Positions 35,405-45,844 of a stretch of DNA of 64,000 nt are shown here, piece after piece; position 1 is the stretch's first letter, and every line of letters begins with the position of its first letter. The stretch is from NCBI RefSeq assembly GCF_012272815.1, contig NZ_JAAWWL010000001.1, positions 1,427,146-1,491,145 on the forward strand, read 5' to 3'. Below the pieces are notes generated by a model. It worked only from the letters and a program-made list of their open reading frames with translations, did no database searches and had not been told where the DNA came from. The stretch comes from Croceivirga thetidis. Its GTDB lineage: Bacteria > Bacteroidota > Bacteroidia > Flavobacteriales > Flavobacteriaceae. The position numbers were made by a program, and so were the translations under genes.

Positions 35405-38400
35405 AGATTTTAGGTTTGTTCTCATTGATTGCAGCTACGACAAAGGTGTTGCCATCATTATCTGTAAATTGTTGAATTCCTTTGACTTCATCTCGAATAT
35501 AGAAACCACTTTTTTCATAGTCTTGCCATTCAAAAGCCAAATCACCACTGCCCAATAAAACGTTACCAAAGCTTGCATCCAATCTTGAATATTGCGGTTT
35601 GAATTCAAAATTGTTTCCGGCCATTATTAAATCTAGATTGCCATCATTGTTTATATCGGTACATGTAATTCCACAAACACAAGAAAGTTGAACACGTTGA
35701 GGAAGCATTTTGATATCGAACTTGCCCATACCATCATTTACCGCAATGACCGAAGCCGTGGTGTTGACCTCTTTAACAATGGAGTTCTCGAGAACATCTT
35801 TTGGAAAGAGTTCTTGTACACTTCGTACCGCATACTCTGATGCTTTTAGGTTTTCCTTTTTTAAGGAAACCAATTGAGCGGTGACCTCTTTTTTCTGAAG
35901 AATTGGATAGTCCTTTCCATTTTCGTGGTAAGTCACGATTTGTTCAATGGTACCATTGTTGTCAAAATCATTTACCCATAGTCTCACGGGTTTTCCTTGC
36001 TCAGGTTTGTAATGCAGGTTCTTGCCTTCGTTACCAAGAATTAAATCTTGATCCCCATCACCATCTAAATCAGCGGCCTCAACCGTATTCCACCATCCTG
36101 AAAGACTATCTAGATTGGTTTCAAGTTTTGTTATTCTTCGACCGGCACTTCTAAAAATTTCAGGGCTTCCCCAATCGGAAACTGTTATTAGATCTTTTTT
36201 GGAATCACCATCAATATCGGCCCAAACAGAACCAGTTACCATTCCCAATTCCTTAAGGTCGTAACCCAATCTTTCAGTAGCATCAACAAATTCGTTATTA
36301 CCCTTGTTTTCGAGTAAGAGATGGTTTGGGTCAACACCATAAACACCGACCACGCTTCTAGAACCTATGAAAAGGTCCGTATCTCCATCGCTATCAAAGT
36401 CATGTGGTGATATGGTGGCTATATTTTTGAAAACAGTAGGAATGTCTTTTTCGGATTTTGAAAAACTACCCTTACCGTTATTAATAAATAGCTCAGCCCT
36501 ATAATTTCGATCTTGACCAACCTCATTACCTCCAGTGCCAATTATTAAGTCTAAATCTCCATCGCCGTCTGCATCGAAGAATGCGGCAGCAGTATCATCA
36601 GCTTGATTTGATTGTGAATCAATTTTTGCCCCATTCGTGAGTTTGCCTTTGCCTGAATGAAAATATAACCTTCTTTCACCGCCTTTAGCAGCCCCTATGA
36701 AAACATCTTGGTTTCCATCCCCATTAACATCTCCAACTGCCAATGCCGGACCTTCTTGTGAAATCTTTTTATATATCAGCCCCTCATAGTCAAAATCGTT
36801 ATAGTTGTTTTCTTTGTGAGCTATTAGGTTGTTGTTTTCAATTTCTGAAAGAAGTGTTTTGCCGCTTTGCACCTGTTTCGGTACAAATTGTTCAGACGCT
36901 TCCACCTGTTTTGCGGTGTAGGAGGTGTTTGCAGCAAGCTGTTTTAAAAGGGTCGTTTTATTGTTCGGCCAAACTATTCTAACAGAATCTACAACTTCAT
37001 TTTTTCCAAGACCAAGTAACATTTCATAATCCATGGAAGATTGGAAGCCTCGAGAAGGAACCAATTCTTGATTAATAATATTACCATCGAAATAGAAGGT
37101 TGCGGTAGTACCAATGGCGAATGGGTTATTATCCTCTCCTTCAAATGACAACTTTATATAGTTATTGTCGGTAAAGGTATTGGCATCATTTCTATAAATA
37201 AAGGCCTCAGTATTTACGTTGTTTATGACAAGGTCCAGATCACCATCATTGTCCAAATCACCATAAGCCGCTCCATTACTTCTGGTTGGTAATTCAAAAC
37301 CCCAATCTTTGTTGGCATTGTCAAAAGTTAAATCCCCGTTGTTTCTGAAAGCGAAATTTGGCTGAGGCTTTATTGGCATTTTAACTATAATTGAATCTAT
37401 GGATTCTTTTTTTCCGGTCAATACCTGTTTTTGGATGATTTCATTAGCGAAAAAGTCTACGAAATCTAAATCGGTCAAGTCGTGGTTAATGCCATTTGTT
37501 ACGAAAATATCTTTATACCCGTCGTTATCCATATCTAGCATTAAACCGGCCCAACTCCAGTCTGTCGCTTCTACACCACTGAAATAAGCAATTTCAGAAA
37601 ATGAGCCATTTCCATTATTCAATTGTAGAGTATTTTGGATGTATTGCTGGTAAAAGTCTTTACTTCGTTTTAAATCATAAATGTTGTAGCCTTCGAACTC
37701 CATTACAGATTTCACTCGTTCTTCTGCCTCAGGAAGCATGTCTGTAATAAAAATGTCGTTATGGCCGTCGTTATTGATATCCCCAATATCAATACCCATA
37801 GCAGAAAGGCTTAAATGGGAAGTCCAGTCTTTGATTTCTTCTGTAAAGGTTCCATCTTTTTGATTTATATAGAGGTAATCCCTTTCATAAAAGTCATTGG
37901 AAACATAAATATCTGGGTAAGTGTCTTTATTGATATCTGTAACAAGTACACCGAGACCGAAACCAATTAAACTGCCATAAATACCAGCTTCTTCACTAAC
38001 ATCTACAAACACACCATCATCATTTCGTAACAACATATCTCCAACTCCTCGAAAAATATGCGGTACCCCTTCCCAGTCTTGTGCCCGAACTTGACGTTGT
38101 TCAGCATAACCTAAACTGCTAACAGGAATGTTACTGTTGTTAAGAATATAGGCATCTAGGTCACCATCTTTATCGTAGTCAAAAAATGAAGAATGCGTTG
38201 TAAAACCGGTCTTGGCCAGGTTGAATTTTTCTGCTTGTTCTGTAAATGTTAGGTCACCATTATTGATGTATAGGTCATTGTCATGGTTGTTGCCTTCCAA
38301 ATTACCCGCATTACTTACATAGATGTCCAACAAACCATCTGCATTGACATCAGCCATCACAACACCTGTAGACCAAGGTTTATTTCCTTCAACTCCAGCA

Positions 38401-38738
38401 CTTTTTGAAATGTCTTCAAATTTTAAATTCCCTTTATTTAAATACAATTTATTGGGGACCATATTACCCGTAAAATAAAGATCTGGCAGGCCGTCATTGT
38501 TTATATCACCAATAGCAACCCCGCCGCCGTTGTAAAAGTTCCGGTATTTAAAAATGTTGAAGTTTTTCTGATTTTCAACGCTATTTACAAAGGTTACACC
38601 AGTCTCATTACCATTCAATAGGGTAAATAAGGTTTGGTTTTCAGTATCTGTACTATTTTTTTTATCCGTTTGCCCGCAACTTGTAAGTAGGATTGCAATC
38701 GATAAAGGGAGTATATATTTTAGCTTGTTCAATTTCAT
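35388..38738 (-). CDS. FG-GAP/VCBS repeat lipoprotein with ASPIC/UnbV domain (copy 2)
   Basis: The 1116-residue lipoprotein (lipobox LLTSCGQ) is built like its neighbours: NGGGVAIGDINNDGLPD near the start, further loops such as DVNADGLLD, DYDKDGDLD, DLDNDGDLD and DADGDGDLD, an ASPIC/UnbV module (about 520-610, with IVWPNNKTT), and a second propeller with DFDSDGDTD and DLDGDGDQD. Its ATG overlaps the previous gene's TGA as ATGA, so translation is coupled. Its 3' end overlaps the start of copy 3 by 17 bp. Confidence 0.85.
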   Translation of the reverse strand: MKLNKLKYILPLSIAILLTSCGQTDKKNSTDTENQTLFTLLNGNETGVTFVNSVENQKNFNIFKYRNFYNGGGVAIGDINNDGLPDLYFTGNMVPNKLYLNKGNLKFEDISKSAGVEGNKPWSTGVVMADVNADGLLDIYVSNAGNLEGNNHDNDLYINNGDLTFTEQAEKFNLAKTGFTTHSSFFDYDKDGDLDAYILNNSNIPVSSLGYAEQRQVRAQDWEGVPHIFRGVGDMLLRNDDGVFVDVSEEAGIYGSLIGFGLGVLVTDINKDTYPDIYVSNDFYERDYLYINQKDGTFTEEIKDWTSHLSLSAMGIDIGDINNDGHNDIFITDMLPEAEERVKSVMEFEGYNIYDLKRSKDFYQQYIQNTLQLNNGNGSFSEIAYFSGVEATDWSWAGLMLDMDNDGYKDIFVTNGINHDLTDLDFVDFFANEIIQKQVLTGKKESIDSIIVKMPIKPQPNFAFRNNGDLTFDNANKDWGFELPTRSNGAAYGDLDNDGDLDLVINNVNTEAFIYRNDANTFTDNNYIKLSFEGEDNNPFAIGTTATFYFDGNIINQELVPSRGFQSSMDYEMLLGLGKNEVVDSVRIVWPNNKTTLLKQLAANTSYTAKQVEASEQFVPKQVQSGKTLLSEIENNNLIAHKENNYNDFDYEGLIYKKISQEGPALAVGDVNGDGNQDVFIGAAKGGERRLYFHSGKGKLTNGAKIDSQSNQADDTAAAFFDADGDGDLDLIIGTGGNEVGQDRNYRAELFINNGKGSFSKSEKDIPTVFKNIATISPHDFDSDGDTDLFIGSRSVVGVYGVDPNHLLLENKGNNEFVDATERLGYDLKELGMVTGSVWADIDGDSKKDLITVSDWGSPEIFRSAGRRITKLETNLDSLSGWWNTVEAADLDGDGDQDLILGNEGKNLHYKPEQGKPVRLWVNDFDNNGTIEQIVTYHENGKDYPILQKKEVTAQLVSLKKENLKASEYAVRSVQELFPKDVLENSIVKEVNTTASVIAVNDGMGKFDIKMLPQRVQLSCVCGITCTDINNDGNLDLIMAGNNFEFKPQYSRLDASFGNVLLGSGDLAFEWQDYEKSGFYIRDEVKGIQQFTDNDGNTFVVAAINENKPKIYAIEK

Positions 38739-41700
38739 AAATCACTGTTCATTTTTGCAAGTTGCAAATGTCCGTCATTGGTTGCTATTAAAAAATGATT
38801 TTGGTTATTAATTTTTATGGGTTTTATTCCCCTAACAGCTTTAAGAACACCAAGTTGGATATTTTTCTCGTCATTCAGGATACCCTCCGAATCATTTAAT
38901 AGAATTAACCCTTTATTAGCATCCATTCGTCCCAGTTGTGTGCTTATCTCAAATTGGTTGCCAGCCAGTAAAACATCCATAGCTCCATCTTGATTAAAGT
39001 CATGTGGAACAATTTCAAAGACTGAGGAAACTTGGGCTAATCTTGGCAAATGCCGTTTTATAAAATTGTTCTCTCCATTATTTTCGAAGTAACAACTGGC
39101 CAATTCAAAACATTTTTTTTGCTTGGCCTTATCAAGTTTTTCCTTTGAAAACAATTCTTGAATTGAGGCATTAGCGAAGCTGGAATACGAAAGGAATTGC
39201 TTATTTAAATAAGGCAACTGTTTGACCAATTCGTCTTTAGATGCAAACGGTGTTTCAATTCCATTTTGGAAATAGGTAACCAATGATTCAGAAGAACCAT
39301 TATTATCAAAATCGTTAAGATATAGTTGTAATGGTTTTTCAGGAGAAGTACTCAGTTTAGAATTCAATCCCCAATTACCACAAACCACGTCCAAATCGCC
39401 ATCATTGTCAAAATCATTTACCGTAATTGAATTCCAAAGGCCTTCATTTCCTTCAAATCCAGCTATGGAAATTTTTCTAATTCCAGAACCATTATTTAAG
39501 AATAGGGTAGGAGCCATCCAATGACCTACAGCAATAAAATCATCATATCCATTATTGTCATAGTCAAAAACTGCTATATCAGTTATGTTTCCGGCATACT
39601 CAAATTGTGGGGCATACTCGACAGTGATATCTTGAAAATTTCCAACCCCATCGTTCTGGAAAATATACTGTTTTGGTGTTTCGCCAAACAAACCTGTTAC
39701 GCGGTCAGAGGTCAGGATAATGTCCATGTCACCATCATTTTCCAAATCTATTGGAGTTAGACTGGAGACATTGGAAAAAATATTTTTGAACTGATTGGAA
39801 TCCAAATTAAAAACCCCGTTCCGATTACGGTAGAGTCGTGGTTGTATTGCCTTGCCCTTTAAAAATTCATTACCCCCACTAGCAATAAGTAGGTCTTTAA
39901 AATTATCGCCATCGACATCAACAAATAGGCAGGCGGTATCCTCATTCAGTTTTTCAGTTTCGAACAATTCAGACTGATAACTTTTAAAACGTCCCGATTC
40001 TTCTTGTAGAAATACTTCAGAAGCTTGGTTTTTTGCCCCACAAACAACAACATCATCCAAACCGTCATTATTAATGTCAGCAATATCAATATCTGGCCCA
40101 TTGTTTGAACTGGCGAAGGGAATCAATGGTTCTCTATCGAAATCAATCGAAACGTTTTCCTCATGCTTAAACGGAATCAAGGTGTCGTTCAACGCTATCA
40201 AAGAATTTTCTTTTTGCGACTTGAATTGAATGGAGTCAATGGCCTTATCGTAGTTTATTGTAAGTTCTTGATTAGCCTCGATATTTTTCATTAATTGTTT
40301 CATTCCACCAGGCCAAATAATAGATAGTGAATCAATTATACTGTCATTGCCCAATCCAAGATGTACCAAATTTGGGACTGCAGATAAGTATCCTCTGGTA
40401 GAATAGTTCTCGTTTACTATTTTTTGATCTCCCAAATGGGCAATTACCTTTGTGCCTATGCCCATTGTATTCTTTGTAGGGCCTTTAAAATTTAGCTTCA
40501 AGTAATTTCTTGAGCTGGAATTATTCTTTAGAAGAAAAGCTTTTTCATTAATGTTGTTTACGATTAAGTCGAGATCTCCATCATTATCCAAATCAGCATA
40601 CGTTGCCCCATTGCTAAATGACGCTGCAGTCGGAGACCATTGCGAACTTTTGTTTTGAAAACTCAAATTTCCTTGGTTTGAAAAGAAATAGTTACTGACT
40701 TTTTTTTCAGGAATTTCTTTGATTAGAGGAAGGTCCGCAGAATCCATGCCGTTGTCGATGCGCTTTTGAATATCCTCATTGGCAATAAAATTCATGTAGT
40801 CCATATCATTTGTAGCACCAACTATTCCGTTTGTGATATAAATGTCCTTATTGCCATCATTATTAAAATCAGCAATCAATGGTGCCCATGACCACTCACT
40901 GGCCGAAATCCCGCTCAAATATGCAATTTCAGAGAAATGCTTGCCTTGATTATTAAGGTGCAACGTGTTTTGCATGAACTGGGGTGCATATCCCTTATTT
41001 AAATACTGCCTGTAAATAGGGTAACCATATTCTAGCCCAGAGGTCTTATAAGTAGTCAAATCTTCAGGCAACATATCTGTTGAAACAATATCTGTCCATC
41101 CATCATTGTTCAAATCTGCAATGTCATTACCCATAGAAAAATGTGAGGTATGACCAAGTGTATTCAGATTACTGGATACAACTTCTTTAAAGGTGCCATT
41201 TCCTTGATTGTAATAGACATAATCATTTTCAAAAAAGTCATTACCAACATAGATATCGGTGAATCCATCATTGTTAAGGTCACTGGTAGATACTCCTAGA
41301 CCGTAACCTATTCTACCTTGGAAAATACCTGAAGCTTCGCTGACATCGACAAATATTCCATTTTGATTTTGAAAAAGCACATCACCAAATTTTGGGTGGT
41401 ACCGATTTCTTAAAGAACCATTTCCGTAATTTCTGTTGGGATAAACAGAATGATTGAGAAGAAACATGTCTAAGTCTCCATCATTATCATAATCAAAAAA
41501 GGCAGCTTGAGTGCTCAATCCAGAAAAATCTAAATTGTATTCTTTGGATTGCTCCAGGAATTTAGGAACTCCTTTTTTGTCGATTCCTTGGTTGATAAAA
41601 AGTAGGTTATGCCCTTTAAGGTTCTTATGACCGGAAACTTTGCAAACGTAAATGTCCAGCAAACCATCATTGTTAATATCCACATGGGTTACCCCTGTAG

Positions 41701-42028
41701 TCCAGCCGTCTGAATTTTGAATTCCCGAAGCTTTAGTAGTTTCTTCAAAAACAAATTCACCTTTATTCAGATAAAGTTGGTCTGCTCCTTGATTGCTCGT
41801 AAAATAAACGTCAATTAAATTGTCATTATTAAAATCTGCGGCAGCTACTCCAGCACCATTGTAATAATAGAGATAGGTAAGAATATTTAGTTCTTTGTTG
41901 TTATCCAGATGATTTATAAAATCGATGTTTGAATGTGAACTTGTAACCGATTCAAATAAAGTCTCGGTTTTTTTCTCACAGGAAGTAAACCAAATAACGG
42001 GTAAGAAAAATATAAAAATCCTTTTCAT
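38735..42028 (-). CDS. FG-GAP/VCBS repeat lipoprotein with ASPIC/UnbV domain (copy 1)
   Basis: The ATG at 42028 begins a lipoprotein signal (MKRIFIFFLPVIWFTSCEKK); a TTG 9 codons upstream is rejected. The 1097-residue product shares the paralogous plan: YNGAGVAAADFNNDNLID, DINNDGLLDIYVC, DYDNDGDLD loops, an ASPIC/UnbV module (about 500-590, IIWPGGMKQ) and a second repeat half with DVDGDNFKD and DFDNDGDLD. It is the first gene of the operon that runs to 29059 and is divergent from the symporter gene, 156 bp away. Confidence 0.85.
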   Translation of the reverse strand: MKRIFIFFLPVIWFTSCEKKTETLFESVTSSHSNIDFINHLDNNKELNILTYLYYYNGAGVAAADFNNDNLIDVYFTSNQGADQLYLNKGEFVFEETTKASGIQNSDGWTTGVTHVDINNDGLLDIYVCKVSGHKNLKGHNLLFINQGIDKKGVPKFLEQSKEYNLDFSGLSTQAAFFDYDNDGDLDMFLLNHSVYPNRNYGNGSLRNRYHPKFGDVLFQNQNGIFVDVSEASGIFQGRIGYGLGVSTSDLNNDGFTDIYVGNDFFENDYVYYNQGNGTFKEVVSSNLNTLGHTSHFSMGNDIADLNNDGWTDIVSTDMLPEDLTTYKTSGLEYGYPIYRQYLNKGYAPQFMQNTLHLNNQGKHFSEIAYLSGISASEWSWAPLIADFNNDGNKDIYITNGIVGATNDMDYMNFIANEDIQKRIDNGMDSADLPLIKEIPEKKVSNYFFSNQGNLSFQNKSSQWSPTAASFSNGATYADLDNDGDLDLIVNNINEKAFLLKNNSSSRNYLKLNFKGPTKNTMGIGTKVIAHLGDQKIVNENYSTRGYLSAVPNLVHLGLGNDSIIDSLSIIWPGGMKQLMKNIEANQELTINYDKAIDSIQFKSQKENSLIALNDTLIPFKHEENVSIDFDREPLIPFASSNNGPDIDIADINNDGLDDVVVCGAKNQASEVFLQEESGRFKSYQSELFETEKLNEDTACLFVDVDGDNFKDLLIASGGNEFLKGKAIQPRLYRNRNGVFNLDSNQFKNIFSNVSSLTPIDLENDGDMDIILTSDRVTGLFGETPKQYIFQNDGVGNFQDITVEYAPQFEYAGNITDIAVFDYDNNGYDDFIAVGHWMAPTLFLNNGSGIRKISIAGFEGNEGLWNSITVNDFDNDGDLDVVCGNWGLNSKLSTSPEKPLQLYLNDFDNNGSSESLVTYFQNGIETPFASKDELVKQLPYLNKQFLSYSSFANASIQELFSKEKLDKAKQKKCFELASCYFENNGENNFIKRHLPRLAQVSSVFEIVPHDFNQDGAMDVLLAGNQFEISTQLGRMDANKGLILLNDSEGILNDEKNIQLGVLKAVRGIKPIKINNQNHFLIATNDGHLQLAKMNSDL

Positions 42029-42083
42029 TTCTCTGCTACACCTAAGGCGTTGCAAGATAGTAAACTGTGGTCTTGTGCCATAA

Positions 42084-42091
42084 CAAAGATG
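42084..42091 (-). promoter_or_regulatory. candidate -7 box for the FG-GAP operon
   Basis: The minus strand reads CATCTTTG, seven of eight matches to TAnnTTTG, 55 bp upstream of the first operon gene. No -33 TTG is found at the usual distance. Confidence 0.3.
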
Positions 42092-42184
42092 CCTTCAATT
42101 CAAGATGGTGGCGTTAAAAAGAATAAACTTTTAATTACGGGAAAAGAAACATAAATTGAGCTACGAACCAAACCTTAAATAAAG

Positions 42185-43834
42185 ATGATCGGTGTACTTT
42201 CTTTTGTAGGATTTACCGCGCTTGTGGCGGTTATTTCATATTTAGCAACCAGAAAAACAAATGAAAAAACTTCTGATGGTTATTTCTTAGCAGGAAGAAG
42301 TTTAACCGCTGGTGTTATAGCGGGATCACTATTGTTGACAAATTTATCTACTGAACAGATAGTAGGATTAAATGGAAGTGCGTATCGTGATGGACTTTCA
42401 GTTATGGCTTGGGAGACGTTAGCGGCCATAACCATGGTGATTACTGCAATTTTCTTATTACCAAGATATTTAAAAGGTGGTTTGACCACAGTTCCCCAAT
42501 TTCTGGCACGAAGGTTCGATGTTTCAACGAAAACCATTACCTCAGGTCTTTTTCTAACCGGATATGTAGTGGTTCTCTTGCCAGTTATTTTATACTCCGG
42601 TTCGGTGGCGATAAGTGGAATGTTCAATATTCCTGAATTGTTGAATGTTTCAGATAAGACAGCTTTGATAATTTGTATTTGGGGTATTGGTATAATTGGT
42701 TCAATTTATGCAGTTTTTGGTGGTTTGAAGGCCGTTGCGGTCTCAGATAGTATCAACGCGATAGGTCTTTTGATTGGAGGGATTCTAATTCCAGTTTTTG
42801 GTTTAATTGTATTGGGTGATGGTAGTTTTTTTAGCGGCTTGGAAAGTCTCTCCGTTAATCAAGCAGATCGTCTAGATTCAACAGGAGAATATTGGCAAGA
42901 GGTTCCATTCGCTGCCATATTCACAGGTATGATGTTGGTTCAATTGTTTTATTGGGGTACCAATCAACAAATAATTCAACGAGCGCTTGGAGCCAAAAAT
43001 TTAGCAGAAGGTCAGAAAGGACTATTACTAGCATCCTTCATCAAAATACTTGGGCCGATAATTTTGGTCTTGCCAGGGATGATCGCGTACCAGTTATTCA
43101 ACGGAGAGATTGAATCGAATATGGCGTATGGAGAATTGGTAAGGGAGGTTCTTCCAAAACCATTGGTAGGATTTTTTGCTGCCGTTCTTTTTGGAGCCAT
43201 TTTAAGTTCATTTAATAGTGTCTTGAACAGTTCGGTTACCCTTTTTGGACTTGACATATACAAACAGCACATTAATAAAGATGCTTCTGAAGGAACTGTG
43301 GTAAAGTATGGAAAGATATTCGGAATCTGTTTAGCGCTAGCGGCGATGTTCATAGCTCCATTAATCGATAACGCAGGAAGTATTTTTGATTATTTACAAG
43401 AGGTTAATGGTATTTATAATATACCAATACTAACCATCATTGTAGTTGGGTATTTAACAAAGCGAGTTCCTGCGATAGCAGCAAAGATTGCAATTTTCTT
43501 GGGCTCTGGATTATATATTTTAAGCCAATTTATTATTGGACCAGGAAAAGTTGCTGCGGCACTTGAAAATGCAAAGGCCAATGGAATAACTGATGAAACT
43601 TCTCTTCGTATAATCGAAGCTGAGGCATACCCTCATTTTTTGCATGTAATGGCCATTCTATTTTTACTGAACGTAGTGATCATGTTAGTCATAGGTTATT
43701 TTAAACCAAGAAAAGAAGCCTTTGTTCAAGAATATACCAAACAGGTGGAGATTACCCCTTATAAATACGTTAAACAAGCTGGTTTGATAATCTGTTTAAT
43801 TGTAGTTGGTATATATATCTACTTTGCCAAATAA
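42185..43834 (+). CDS. solute:sodium symporter (SGLT/YidK-like)
   Basis: The 549-residue protein has about 14 membrane helices with SSS-family signatures: GYFLAGRSLTAGVIAGSLL, TNLSTEQIVGLNGSAY and YWGTNQQIIQRALGAK. It uses a sodium gradient to import a sugar or sugar-like solute through the inner membrane. It lies between the FG-GAP operon and the alpha-glucan locus on the opposite strand to both neighbours. A link with the glucan locus is possible but is not shown by any shared operator in its leader. Confidence 0.88.
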   Translation: MIGVLSFVGFTALVAVISYLATRKTNEKTSDGYFLAGRSLTAGVIAGSLLLTNLSTEQIVGLNGSAYRDGLSVMAWETLAAITMVITAIFLLPRYLKGGLTTVPQFLARRFDVSTKTITSGLFLTGYVVVLLPVILYSGSVAISGMFNIPELLNVSDKTALIICIWGIGIIGSIYAVFGGLKAVAVSDSINAIGLLIGGILIPVFGLIVLGDGSFFSGLESLSVNQADRLDSTGEYWQEVPFAAIFTGMMLVQLFYWGTNQQIIQRALGAKNLAEGQKGLLLASFIKILGPIILVLPGMIAYQLFNGEIESNMAYGELVREVLPKPLVGFFAAVLFGAILSSFNSVLNSSVTLFGLDIYKQHINKDASEGTVVKYGKIFGICLALAAMFIAPLIDNAGSIFDYLQEVNGIYNIPILTIIVVGYLTKRVPAIAAKIAIFLGSGLYILSQFIIGPGKVAAALENAKANGITDETSLRIIEAEAYPHFLHVMAILFLLNVVIMLVIGYFKPRKEAFVQEYTKQVEITPYKYVKQAGLIICLIVVGIYIYFAK

Positions 43835-44146
43835 ACCATATTTGATTAGAAGGTTCCAATTTCGACTTGTTATAGAATATTCTAATTCGTTTGAAGGCAG
43901 TAGTATTCGTTTAAATGGATTTTAGGATTGTTCATTTCTGAAATAGGAATCATTGAAAGATGGTAGGATTTAGATGTAACAGGTCTAAATGTAAAAGGAG
44001 CCTCGACTAAATCAAGATGTAATATGGGATGAGTGACCTGGATTTAATTTAACTTGGTATGGGACTTGGCCTCAGTAAATTTATAAGATTCCGTGCCTAT
44101 TAGACCCAGGTTAAAATACTTTTGATAGGCAAGAATAAGACATAAA
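43835..44146. other. intergenic stretch without a recognisable gene
   Basis: This 312-bp stretch between the symporter and the susD terminator is AT-rich. I see no open reading frame with a plausible start, no tRNA-like cloverleaf core and no repeat. The symporter transcript must end here, but I see no clear hairpin with a T-tract on the plus strand. Confidence 0.6.
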
Positions 44147-44171
44147 AAAACCCGCTCATTGAGCGGGTTTT
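44147..44171 (-). terminator. intrinsic terminator of the susCD operon
   Basis: AAAACCCGCTC (44147-44157) pairs with GAGCGGGTTTT (44161-44171) around a 3-nt loop. Read on the minus strand, the GC-rich stem is followed by seven Ts, a classical Rho-independent terminator, 21 bp after the susD stop. On the plus strand the T-run is only four bases, so it works mainly for the minus strand. Confidence 0.85.
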
Positions 44172-44192
44172 AAGTATTATTCAAAATCTGAT

Positions 44193-45824
44193 TTAGTAAC
44201 CAGCATTCTGTACTAAATTAGGATTTGCCAATAACTGTGGCAGTGGAATTGGGAACAACAATCTAGTTGTATTACCAGCTTGTCCGGTTCCTTTCAATTC
44301 CCAATCACGCAAATACTGACCAAAACGAATCATATCAAAACGTCTAGTTTGCTCAGCATAAAGCTCACGACCTCTTTCTTCTAATAAATCAGCTTCGCTA
44401 ACGCTTCCAAGTGGAGTAGCTCCTCTTAACGTACGTAACTCATTCACCATTGCAGTTGGGTCTCCACCACTACGCATCATAGCTTCAGCTTTCATTAGGT
44501 GTGCATCGGCGTATCTAAAGATAACTTGGTTATTTTGGAATCCACCATCGAATCTTGGGTTGTATTTCATAACACGGATACCTGTGCGCTCACTGTTATT
44601 GATTAAGCTTACAGCTCCATTGCCATCAACAAATTCTCTAGAAAATTCAAGTGGAGTTCCTTGACGGTCAGTCAATGGAGTTCCATCTAAAGCGTATTGT
44701 TGACCAAGTAAAAATCCTTCACCAACGTTAGAACCATTTTCGAAACCACCTTCGTCGCTAGTTCCATCCACTCCAGTAAATGGGATACCGTTTTTAGGTA
44801 CACCACCTCTTCTTCTTTCTTGTCCAGATATAGGATTACGATCAGTGTCATATTCGTTGGCATTAGCATCACCTTCGAACATGTCGTAGTATTCAGCAAG
44901 AGTACTGAAACCATTCCAACCACCACCACCTAATCCGGTAGAGTTGTAGTGAAGGCCGTTGAAAATTCTATTACCTACTCCAGCTTGTGCCCACCAAATA
45001 GTTTCAGTGTCAGGTGTAGATCTAAAAATTTCAAAATAATCCATAGTTTCTAAAGCGAATCCTTCAGCAGCAATTGCATCAACCAAAGAGATTACTTCAG
45101 CCATATCAGCTGAAGAGGCTGAACCTCCACCACCTGATAATTGGTTTTCATAGATATGCTTATTTAAAAGTACACGTGCTTTTAGGAAACGTGCAGCTGA
45201 TTTAGAAGCAAGTCTTAGGTTGTCAACATCTCCTGGAGCGAAGCTTGGAGTACCTGCAATAGCAGCATCCAAATCAGCTAATATGAAAGTAACTGCGTCA
45301 CCACCTGTCAAAACAGTTGGCAGCTCACTATCAGGAAGCGCTGTATCCCTAAAAGGTACTTGACCATAGAAATCTAGTGTCAACCACATTGCATAAGCTC
45401 TCAAGAAGTGAGCAGAAGCCGTAGTTGCAGCGTCAGCATTACTTCTTGAATCCAAAATTCTAGAAGCCAAAAGCTGAGCAGATGTCCATTGCTGAAACGG
45501 AGTTATGATATCAGTTTCTTCAAGACCCCACTCGTGTTGGTGTAATTTTCTCCAACGACCGTTATCACCCCAGTCAGCACCTCTAGTTGGAATAAGAAAC
45601 GCATCTGAAGTTACTTCGTGTAAAGCGAATGTATTTGCTTGGTCTCCTAATTGACCGTATGTCTGGCCATAAAGTGCATCCAAACTTGAATTTGGATCTA
45701 CTAGTCCTTGGAAACCTTCACTGATAAATGAATCGGTCTCTTCAATTTCCAAATCTGTACAAGAGGCAAGGCCTAGTACTGACAAGGAAACCAGTAAATA
45801 AGTTTTAATTGAATTTCTTTTCAT
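44193..45824 (-). CDS. SusD/RagB-family outer-membrane nutrient-binding lipoprotein
   Basis: The 543-residue lipoprotein (lipobox GLASCTDLE) has SusD features: TPR-like helices around SAHFLRAYAMWLTLDFYGQVPF, RADAHLMKAEAMMRSGG-like segments near the C-terminus (seen as FRYADAHLMKAEAMM), LLEERGRELYAEQTRRFDM, and a proline-rich end LLFPIPLPQLLANPNLVQN. It captures oligosaccharides on the cell surface and closes over its SusC partner, whose gene ends 20 bp upstream. The neighbouring GH65 and GH13 genes make alpha-glucan/maltodextrin the likely ligand. Confidence 0.95.
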   Translation of the reverse strand: MKRNSIKTYLLVSLSVLGLASCTDLEIEETDSFISEGFQGLVDPNSSLDALYGQTYGQLGDQANTFALHEVTSDAFLIPTRGADWGDNGRWRKLHQHEWGLEETDIITPFQQWTSAQLLASRILDSRSNADAATTASAHFLRAYAMWLTLDFYGQVPFRDTALPDSELPTVLTGGDAVTFILADLDAAIAGTPSFAPGDVDNLRLASKSAARFLKARVLLNKHIYENQLSGGGGSASSADMAEVISLVDAIAAEGFALETMDYFEIFRSTPDTETIWWAQAGVGNRIFNGLHYNSTGLGGGGWNGFSTLAEYYDMFEGDANANEYDTDRNPISGQERRRGGVPKNGIPFTGVDGTSDEGGFENGSNVGEGFLLGQQYALDGTPLTDRQGTPLEFSREFVDGNGAVSLINNSERTGIRVMKYNPRFDGGFQNNQVIFRYADAHLMKAEAMMRSGGDPTAMVNELRTLRGATPLGSVSEADLLEERGRELYAEQTRRFDMIRFGQYLRDWELKGTGQAGNTTRLLFPIPLPQLLANPNLVQNAGY

Positions 45825-45844
45825 GATTTATAACAATTTTTTAA

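Noticed and set aside
32165-42028. Integrin-like or phage-derived proteins, because of the FG-GAP repeats
   Set aside because: The ASPIC/UnbV modules, lipoboxes and haloperoxidase-like neighbour match flavobacterial surface lipoproteins, and no phage gene is present.
43835-44146. A tRNA or small RNA gene in the gap after the symporter
   Set aside because: I find no TPsiC-like GGTTCGA core, no cloverleaf pairing and no promoter-terminator pair on either strand.
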